From positions 1-13,418 of the forward strand of contig JAJXTQ010000016.1 in NCBI GenBank assembly GCA_021783685.1: a stretch of DNA of 13,418 nucleotides. The letters are read 5' to 3'. Positions 1 through 5,533 of this stretch are shown here, one piece after another. A program made the position numbers and the translations under genes. The DNA comes from Pseudomonadota bacterium. Lineage in GTDB: Bacteria > Pseudomonadota > Gammaproteobacteria > UBA5335. Under the pieces are notes generated by a model. That model saw only the letters and a program-made list of their open reading frames with translations, did no database searches and was not told the origin of the DNA. How positions within the stretch are numbered: the first letter of the stretch is position 1; every line of letters begins with the position of its first letter.

Positions 1-1
1 C

Positions 2-2620
2 GAATGGGGCGCGCGGCTGGGCGAGGCGGCCTTCGCCGCCGAGACGCCCGGCGACCTGCTGCGCCTGATCGGCGCCGCGGCGCGGCCCGGGCATCAACCG
101 GGGGGCGCGCCGGGCGCCGTCGCGCCGGCGGCGAACTTCGTGCCGCCGCCGGACGCGCTGGCCACCCTGACCGAGGTGCTCGACTGGCATGTCCGGCATC
201 AGGGCGAGCGTATCCACATCCGCCTGCTGGACGAGGCCGGACGGGAAGACGCGATCAGCTACGCGCGCCTCGCCGAGGCCGAGCGCGCGCTCGCGGCCGG
301 GCTGCTCGCGCGCGGCGCGCCGCAGGGCAGCCGCATCGCGCTGATGCTGCCGACCGGGCTGGATTTCTTCGCCGCGTTTTACGGCGCGCTTTACGCCGGT
401 TGCGTGCCGGTGCCGCTCTATCCGCCGGCACGACCGGCGCAACTGGAAGAGCACCTGCGCCGCATCGCCGGCATTCTCGCCAATGCCGGCGCCCGCTGGT
501 TCATCGCCGACCCGCGCGCACGGACGTTCGCCGAGGCGCTGTCGGCGCGCTGTCCCACGCTGGCCGGCGTGGCCACGGCGGCGCAGCTGATCCTGCCCGG
601 CGCCGGCTCGCCCAGCCACCGGGCGGCGACCGGCGACCTCGCCTTCATCCAGTACACCTCGGGCAGCACCGGCGATCCCAAGGGCGTGGCGCTCACCCAC
701 GCCAACCTGCTCGCCAACATCCGCGCCATGCGCCAGGCGGCGCGGGCCACACCCGACGACGTGTTCGTCTCCTGGCTGCCGCTGTATCACGACATGGGGC
801 TGATCGGCGCCGGGCTGGGCAGCATGGCGATCGGTTTCCCCCTCGTCCTGATGTCGCCGCTGGCCTTCCTCGCCCGGCCCGCAAACTGGCTGGAGGCCAT
901 CCACCGCCATCGCGGCACGCTGTCGGCGGCACCCAATTTCGCCTACGAGATCTGCGCCAACAAGCTCACGGACAGCGATCTGGCCGGGCTGGATCTGTCC
1001 TGCTGGCGCATGGCCTGCAACGGGGCGGAGGCCGTCAGCCCGGTCACCCTGGAGCGCTTCGCCGCGCGGCTGGCGCCCTGCGGGCTGCGCCGCGAAGCCC
1101 TAGCGCCCGTTTATGGCCTGGCGGAATGCTCGGTGGGGCTGGCCTTCCCGCCACCGGGGCGCGGCCCGCGCATTGACCGGGTGGCGCGCCGCGCGCTGGC
1201 CGACGATGGCATCGCGCAGCCCATGCCCGATGAGGCGCCCGGCGCCCAGGCCGTACCGGGCTGCGGCCACGCGCTGCCGGGCCATGTGATCCGCATCGTC
1301 GATACGGCGGGGCGCGAGCTGCCGGAGCGCCGGGTGGGACGCATCCAGTTCCAGGGGCCGTCGGCTACCGCCGGCTACTTCGAAAACCCCGCCGCCACCG
1401 CGAAGCTCTACGACGGCGCCTGGCTCAACACCGGCGACCTGGGCTATCTCGCCGAAGGCGAGCTGTTCATCACCGGCCGCGAAAAGGACATCATCATCCG
1501 CGGCGGCCACAACATCCATCCGCAGGAACTGGAGGAGGCCGCGGGGCGTATTCCCGGCGTGCGCGCGGGCGGCGTGGCGGTATTTCCGGCGACGGACGCC
1601 AGCGCGGGCACCGAGCGCCTGGTGGTGCTGGCCGAACTGAGGGGAGCGGATGAGTCCGCGCGGGCGCGCATCCGCGCCGAGATCGAGCGGCTCGCCGGCG
1701 AACTGACCGGCCTTCCGGCGGACGACGTGGTGCTCGCACCGCCGGGCACGGTGCTGAAGACCTCCAGCGGCAAGATCCGTCGCGCGGCCTGCCGCGCCGC
1801 CTATGAGAATGGCACTCTGCTGCGCCGCCCTCGCGCGCCCTGGCGGCAGGCGCTCGGTCTGGCGCGCAAGGCGGCGTTCGCCCGCCTGCGCGGCGTGCTG
1901 CGCATCACCGCCGGCGGACTGTGGTCGCTCTGGGCCTGGGCGGTATTCGCCCTGCTGGCGCCGATCTTCTGGCTGCTGATCGCGGCGGCACCGACCTTGC
2001 TCCTGCGGCGCACGATGGCCCGCGCCGGGGCGTGGCTCGCCCTGGCGGCCGGCGGCATTGCGCCGCGCGTGACGGGGCTGGAGCATCTCGCGGGCTCCGG
2101 CCCGGTGGTGATAGTCGCCAACCACGCCAGCTATCTCGACGGCATGGTACTCACCGCGGCCTTGCCGGCCCGATTCGCCTTCGTCGCCAAGCAGGAGCTG
2201 CTGGGGCATCCGCTGGCGGCCACGCCGCTCAGGCGCCTCGGCGCGGCTTTCGTGGAACGCTTCGATGCCGCGCGCGGCGCCGAGGCCAGCCGGGCCATCG
2301 AAACGCGCCTCGCCGCCGGCGACGAGCTGGTGTTCTTCCCCGAGGGCACCTTCCGCGACGCGTCCGGGCTGCTGCCTTTCCGCATGGGCGCCTTTGTCTC
2401 GGCCGCGCGGGCCGGCGCGCGGATCGTTCCCGTCACCCTCGCCGGCACGCGCCGCCTGCTGCCCGGCCGACAACGCTGGCCGCGCCACAGCCCGCTGGCG
2501 GTGACGATCCATCCGCCCCTGACCCCCGCGGGCGACGACTGGCCGGCGGCGCTGGCCCTGCGCGATGCAGCGCGCGCGGCCATCCTCGCGCAACTGGGTG
2601 AACCGGATGGCGGGTTATGA
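2..2620 (+). CDS. Carrier-protein/fatty acyl-AMP ligase/PlsC acyltransferase fusion (5' end outside window)
   Basis: The frame is open from the first bases, so the true start is upstream; GTG at 140 is only an internal codon. Residues encoded by about 2-90 (EWGARL...ETPGDLLRLI) resemble the second half of an acyl/peptidyl carrier domain; its phosphopantetheine serine would lie outside the window. An adenylating domain follows: P-loop YTSGSTGDPKG at 653-685, SWLPLYHDMGLIG, APNFAY, NGAE, YGLAE near 1112, TGDLGYL, GREKDIIIRGG and the catalytic lysine in SSGKIRR near 1772. These are fatty acyl-AMP ligase signatures. A hydrophobic segment (about 1913-2010) precedes a PlsC domain with NHASYLDG (HX4D, His at 2123) and FPEGT (2336-2350). 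Inferred role: activate a fatty acid, load it on a carrier, and acylate a lysophospholipid or other acceptor at the membrane. E. coli Aas has the reverse order (PlsC then ligase). Family assignment is firm; substrate is unknown. Confidence 0.9.
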   Translation, partial: EWGARLGEAAFAAETPGDLLRLIGAAARPGHQPGGAPGAVAPAANFVPPPDALATLTEVLDWHVRHQGERIHIRLLDEAGREDAISYARLAEAERALAAGLLARGAPQGSRIALMLPTGLDFFAAFYGALYAGCVPVPLYPPARPAQLEEHLRRIAGILANAGARWFIADPRARTFAEALSARCPTLAGVATAAQLILPGAGSPSHRAATGDLAFIQYTSGSTGDPKGVALTHANLLANIRAMRQAARATPDDVFVSWLPLYHDMGLIGAGLGSMAIGFPLVLMSPLAFLARPANWLEAIHRHRGTLSAAPNFAYEICANKLTDSDLAGLDLSCWRMACNGAEAVSPVTLERFAARLAPCGLRREALAPVYGLAECSVGLAFPPPGRGPRIDRVARRALADDGIAQPMPDEAPGAQAVPGCGHALPGHVIRIVDTAGRELPERRVGRIQFQGPSATAGYFENPAATAKLYDGAWLNTGDLGYLAEGELFITGREKDIIIRGGHNIHPQELEEAAGRIPGVRAGGVAVFPATDASAGTERLVVLAELRGADESARARIRAEIERLAGELTGLPADDVVLAPPGTVLKTSSGKIRRAACRAAYENGTLLRRPRAPWRQALGLARKAAFARLRGVLRITAGGLWSLWAWAVFALLAPIFWLLIAAAPTLLLRRTMARAGAWLALAAGGIAPRVTGLEHLAGSGPVVIVANHASYLDGMVLTAALPARFAFVAKQELLGHPLAATPLRRLGAAFVERFDAARGAEASRAIETRLAAGDELVFFPEGTFRDASGLLPFRMGAFVSAARAGARIVPVTLAGTRRLLPGRQRWPRHSPLAVTIHPPLTPAGDDWPAALALRDAARAAILAQLGEPDGGL

Positions 2621-2638
2621 TCGCCTCATTCAATCAAC

Positions 2639-2643
2639 AGGAG
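2639..2643 (+). promoter_or_regulatory. Ribosome binding site of the universal stress protein gene
   Basis: AGGAG lies eight bases before ATG 2652. It decides the start: the frame is open further upstream to 2565, but that part overlaps the preceding gene's 3' end and has no comparable site. Confidence 0.75.
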
Positions 2644-2651
2644 AAAATTTC

Positions 2652-3521
2652 ATGATCCCCCTCAAGCGCATCCTCGTCGCCACCGACTTTTCCGAACTCG
2701 GCAATACCGCCGTGCGCCGCGCCGCGCTGCTCGCCGCGCGCGAAAACGCCGAACTGCTCGTCGTGCATGCTTTTCCGCGCCAGCCGGCGCTCGATGCCGC
2801 CTTCGGCGAAGGCGACCTGCCGGTTCGCCTGCGCGCTGCCGCCGAGGCCAACCTCGACGCCCAGATTGAAGCGGCGCGATCCCTCGGCGTCGTGCGGATA
2901 CGCGCCGAAATCGCCGTGGGCTCGGCGCATCGCGCGGTGGCCGACGCGACCGAAACCTTCCGGCCCGACCTCGTGGTGATCGGTGCCCACGGCAGGGGCG
3001 CGTTGCAGCAGTTCTTTCTCGGCGGCACGGCGGCGCGCATCCTCGCCCAGGCCGCCTGCCCGGTGCTGGTCGCGCGGCAAGCGGCCACGGACGAGTACGC
3101 CTGCGCGCTGGCGGCGGTGGACCTCGGGCCGCGCTCGGATGCCGTGCTGCGCGCGGCGCTCATCGTGGCGGCGCACGCCCGGGTCACGCTGCTGCATGCC
3201 TACCTCGCCCCCTTCGAGGCCAAGCTGCGTTACAAGGGCTTCCCCGAAGCGGACATCGCGCGTTATGCACAGACGGAAGCGCGGGCGGCGGAACGCAACA
3301 TGGCCGCGCTGCTCGCCGATCCCGAGCTGGCCGGGCTCGACATCGAACAGCGCATCGTCCATGGCGACCCCAATCCGGCGCTGCCGGATGCCGTCCGCGA
3401 GCTCGATGCCGACCTGATCGTCGTCGCCCGGCATGGCGGCTCGCGCCTCGGTGAGGCCGTGATGGGCAGCGTTCCCCGTTTCCTCGCCTATTACGCGCCC
3501 TGCGATGTGCTGGTGGTCTGA
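2652..3521 (+). CDS. Tandem-domain universal stress protein (UspA family)
   Basis: 289-residue cytoplasmic protein with two Usp domains, roughly 1-140 and 147-289. Domain 1 opens with KRILVATDFSELG and carries the nucleotide-binding pattern GAHG (111-114), nine residues, then GGT (124-126). The canonical form is G-x2-G-x9-G(S/T), so the S/T position is Gly followed by Thr. Domain 2 has ARHG (259-262), nine residues, then GS (272-273), with Ala for the first Gly. ATP binding is therefore plausible in both but not canonical in either. It starts 31 bases after the acyl-AMP ligase fusion and could be co-transcribed with it. Family members help cells survive starvation, redox or membrane stress; the partner here is unknown. 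A degenerate copy of this gene's last ~90 bases lies at 5300-5388. Confidence 0.92.
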   Translation: MIPLKRILVATDFSELGNTAVRRAALLAARENAELLVVHAFPRQPALDAAFGEGDLPVRLRAAAEANLDAQIEAARSLGVVRIRAEIAVGSAHRAVADATETFRPDLVVIGAHGRGALQQFFLGGTAARILAQAACPVLVARQAATDEYACALAAVDLGPRSDAVLRAALIVAAHARVTLLHAYLAPFEAKLRYKGFPEADIARYAQTEARAAERNMAALLADPELAGLDIEQRIVHGDPNPALPDAVRELDADLIVVARHGGSRLGEAVMGSVPRFLAYYAPCDVLVV

Positions 3522-3538
3522 TGCATGATTTTTTCCTC

Positions 3539-3622
3539 TTATTGAGACGGCTCGGTGATGTTTGAACCCGCAAGGTATTTTGCATTGTCCAGAGTTGACA
3601 GTTCGTTGAGCCGTCTCAATAA
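3539..3622. repeat. Palindromic element copy 1 (15-bp perfect terminal inverted repeats)
   Basis: The left arm TTATTGAGACGGCTC (3539-3553) is the exact reverse complement of 3608-3622, with 54 bases between. No coding potential is seen. The left edge coincides with the point where downstream similarity between the stress-protein gene and its decayed copy at 5300-5408 stops: both share a TCCTC run, here ending at 3538. That supports insertion of a discrete element. There is no T-run after the right arm, so it is not a typical intrinsic terminator, although the stem could slow transcription leaving the stress-protein gene. Confidence 0.7.
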
Positions 3623-3623
3623 C
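3595..3623 (+). promoter_or_regulatory. Candidate sigma-70 promoter toward glgC, inside palindromic element 1
   Basis: A perfect -35 hexamer TTGACA (3595-3600) is followed after 17 bases by AATAAC (3618-3623), a 4/6 match to TATAAT. It reads toward glgC with a leader of about 170 bases that would include palindromic element 2. A closer TATAGA at 3770-3775 lacks a properly spaced -35: the TTGACG at 3751 is only 13 bases away. Inference from hexamers only. Confidence 0.35.
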
Positions 3624-3639
3624 ACGCTGTTTTTAATGG

Positions 3640-3728
3640 TTATTGCTTCGGCCTCACGTGCTGTCGTACACAACACAACCAAACCAAGCTCCGGCGTTAC
3701 TTCAAACTTCATCAGGCCGAATCAATAA
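3640..3728. repeat. Palindromic element copy 2 (inverted relative to copy 1)
   Basis: The left arm GTTATTGCTTCGGCCT (3639-3654) and right arm (3714-3729) are reverse complements over 16 bases with one mismatch, enclosing 59 bases. The arms share TTATTG-N3-CGGC with copy 1. Reverse-complementing copy 2 and aligning it by eye to copy 1 gives shared blocks in order: TTATTGA, CGGC, TGATG, TTTGAA, CGC, CGACAG or TGACAG, TGAG, CCG, CAATAA. The two are therefore diverged copies of one element, placed head to head 17 bases apart. No coding potential seen. Confidence 0.6.
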
Positions 3729-3799
3729 CATGAAACCCGACCGGGAAAGTTTGACGCTTAAACGCCATTTATAGAAGTGCGCCCTTCAGAGAGAAGCCC

Positions 3800-5110
3800 A
3801 TGACGACCGCATCCGAATGCCTGCACTCCGATTACTGTCCGTTCAAGCGCGAAGCGAACCCGCGCTTCGTCAGCGCCATCACCCGAAACACTTACGCCGT
3901 AGTGCTCGCGGGCGGGCGCGGCAGCCGCCTTGAGCAGCTTACGGACTGGCGTGCCAAACCCGCGGTGCCGTTCGGCGGAAAACTGCGCATCATCGACTTT
4001 CCGCTTTCCAACTGCGTCAATTCGGGAATCCGGCGCATCGGCGTCGTGACTCAATACAAGGCGCATAGCCTGATTCGTCATGTCCAACAAGGCTGGAGTT
4101 TTCTGCCCGCCAATCTGAATGAGTTCATCGACGTGATCCCTGCGCAGCAACGGCTCGACGAAAACTGGTACCTGGGGACTGCCGACGCCGTCTTTCAGAA
4201 TCTGGACATCCTGCGTCCCAATCATCCCGATTACGTGCTGATCCTGGGCGGCGATCATGTCTACAAAATGGACTACGGCAGGCTGCTGGCGGATCACGTG
4301 GCGAAGGCTGCAGACCTGACCATTGCCTGCATCGAGGTACCGCTGGCCGAAGCCAGGGCATTCGGCGTGATGGGTGTGAACGATGAGGGGCGGATCGTCG
4401 ATTTCCAGGAAAAATCCGGGCAGCCGACGCCGATACCCGGCCAGCCGGACAGGGCGCTGGCGAGCATGGGTATCTATGTGTTCAACGCCCGGTTCTTGTA
4501 CGATGAGTTGAGACGGGACGCCCAGGACAGCGCATCCAGCCACGATTTCGGCAAGGATCTGATTCCCTGGCTGGTGTCACGCGCACGCGTTTTCGCCCAC
4601 CGTTTCGCCGATAGTTGCGTGAACATGGTGGGCGATGAGCCCTACTGGCGGGATGTCGGCACGGTGGACGCTTACTGGGAGGCCAACCTGAATCTCACCC
4701 ACGTCGTTCCCGATCTCAATCTGTACGACGACGACTGGCCGATCTGGAGCGCCAGTTACCATTTTCCGCCGGCCAAGTTCGTCTTCAACGATGACGGTCA
4801 TCGCGGGCAAGCGTGGGATTCACTGGTTTCGGGCGGCTGCATCGTCAGCGGCGCCACGGTGCTTCGTTCGCTGCTGTTCACCAGGGTGCGGGTCGGGAGT
4901 TACAGCCACATCGAAGACTCGGTCATCCTGCCCGAAGTCGTCGTGGGCAGCCGTGTCACGCTGAAGCGCGTCGTGGTGGACAAGTACTGCCGGATACCGG
5001 ACGGACTGACCGTGGGGCTAAACCCGGCCGAGGACGACAAACGGTTTCACGTGACCGAAAAGGGCGTTACCCTGATTACCCCGGAAATGCTGGGTCAGCA
5101 GCGACCTTAA
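3800..5110 (+). CDS. glgC: Glucose-1-phosphate adenylyltransferase (ADP-glucose pyrophosphorylase)
   Basis: 436 residues (E. coli GlgC has 431), aligning along its whole length. It makes ADP-glucose from ATP and glucose 1-phosphate, the committed step of bacterial glycogen synthesis, as a cytoplasmic tetramer. Visible: the nucleotide-binding loop LAGGRGSRL (36-44), RAKPAVPFGGK, FPLSNCVNSGIRRIGV, the catalytic aspartate in GGDH (D152), the sugar-phosphate lysine in QEKS (K205), SSHDFGKDLIP, EPYWRDVGTVDAYW, and the C-terminal beta-helix with LVSGGCIVSGATV. The residue matching E. coli Lys39, part of the fructose-1,6-bisphosphate activator site, is Trp (TDWRAKP), so allosteric control may differ. 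ATG 3800 has a purine-rich AGAGAGAAG upstream. No other glg gene is in the window; its base composition is visibly less GC-rich than the ligase gene at 2-2620. Confidence 0.97.
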   Translation: MTTASECLHSDYCPFKREANPRFVSAITRNTYAVVLAGGRGSRLEQLTDWRAKPAVPFGGKLRIIDFPLSNCVNSGIRRIGVVTQYKAHSLIRHVQQGWSFLPANLNEFIDVIPAQQRLDENWYLGTADAVFQNLDILRPNHPDYVLILGGDHVYKMDYGRLLADHVAKAADLTIACIEVPLAEARAFGVMGVNDEGRIVDFQEKSGQPTPIPGQPDRALASMGIYVFNARFLYDELRRDAQDSASSHDFGKDLIPWLVSRARVFAHRFADSCVNMVGDEPYWRDVGTVDAYWEANLNLTHVVPDLNLYDDDWPIWSASYHFPPAKFVFNDDGHRGQAWDSLVSGGCIVSGATVLRSLLFTRVRVGSYSHIEDSVILPEVVVGSRVTLKRVVVDKYCRIPDGLTVGLNPAEDDKRFHVTEKGVTLITPEMLGQQRP

Positions 5111-5209
5111 ACCTGATAAAGGTCATCGTGATGAAGCTGCCTTAACTACTTTTGCAAACAAAAAACCATGATGAATAAATTAACGATCAGGGCACTTCAT
5201 AAATCCCCC

Positions 5210-5299
5210 GATCCCGCTACGCTTCGGCCATGCAAACCAGCCTGTTCGACCTTGAGAACCGCTACGCCAGCCTAAGCGAAGCGGGCGGCTCGATGCCGT
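5210..5299 (+). pseudogene. IS5-family transposase gene, 5' remnant with probable IS left end
   Basis: ATG 5230 opens a frame reading MQTSLFDLENRYASLSEAG, very like the start of IS5-family transposases (typically SLFDxENRYxxL...GDPLxxL). After this the frame loses similarity; a small deletion would restore a GDPLDAV-like reading up to about 5299. The preceding GGGCACTTCATAAATCC (5210-5226), about 4 bases before the coding start of the remnant at its downstream end, is a plausible IS terminus, but no right end or catalytic DDE region is present anywhere in the window. The remnant joins directly to stress-protein DNA at about 5300. Confidence 0.55.
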
Positions 5300-5408
5300 C
5301 ATGGCGGCCGCGCATCGGCGAGGCGGTGATGGGCACCGCGTCGCGCTTCCTCGCCTATTACGCGCCCTGCAATGTGCTGGTGGTCTGATGCATGGGCTTC
5401 TCCTCGCC
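5300..5408 (+). pseudogene. Degenerate 3' fragment of a second universal stress protein gene
   Basis: 5300-5395 matches 3432-3527 (end of the intact stress-protein gene) at about 85 of 96 positions by eye, including one single-base deletion near 5308. The readable tail is RIGEAVMGTASRFLAYYAPCNVLVV followed by TGA 5386-5388; the intact gene has RLGEAVMGSVPRFLAYYAPCDVLVV. Similarity continues about 20 bases past the stop and ends where palindromic element 1 begins in the other copy. Everything upstream of this C-terminal ATP-loop segment is missing, replaced by the IS5-type fragment. It lies ahead of the P-type ATPase gene, so a full stress-protein gene may once have headed that operon. Confidence 0.75.
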
Positions 5409-5520
5409 GTGCTTGGCGCCGTCGCCTTGGACGCTGTCGGCGGCGAGCTGTTACAGGCTTTGGGCGCAGCAACGAACGCGGAGACCCGGGCCGGAGCGCA
5501 TGACCCTATTTTGGCTGATT

Positions 5521-5526
5521 GGAGAG
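5521..5526 (+). promoter_or_regulatory. Ribosome binding site deciding the GTG start of the P-type ATPase
   Basis: GGAGAG is seven bases before GTG 5534. The frame is open from a TTG at 5519, but that codon lies on the ribosome site itself, so GTG 5534 is preferred. Confidence 0.7.
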
Positions 5527-5533
5527 AGCACAC

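Noticed and set aside
1100..2593. 497-residue minus-strand open frame opposite the acyl-AMP ligase/PlsC gene
   Set aside because: It is rich in Arg, Gly and Gln with no domain pattern and lies wholly antisense to a gene with clear motifs; long antisense frames are expected at this GC content.
3539..3622. Integron attC recombination site
   Set aside because: The palindrome has suitable size, but its termini lack the GTTRRRY/RYYYAAC core pattern and no integrase or cassette array is present.
3539..3622. Rho-independent terminator of the stress-protein gene
   Set aside because: The loop is 54 bases and no T-run follows the right arm; a repeat element explains it better.
5111..5150. Hairpin AAGG...CCTT after glgC as a terminator
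   Set aside because: The stem is only four or five pairs with no clear T-run.
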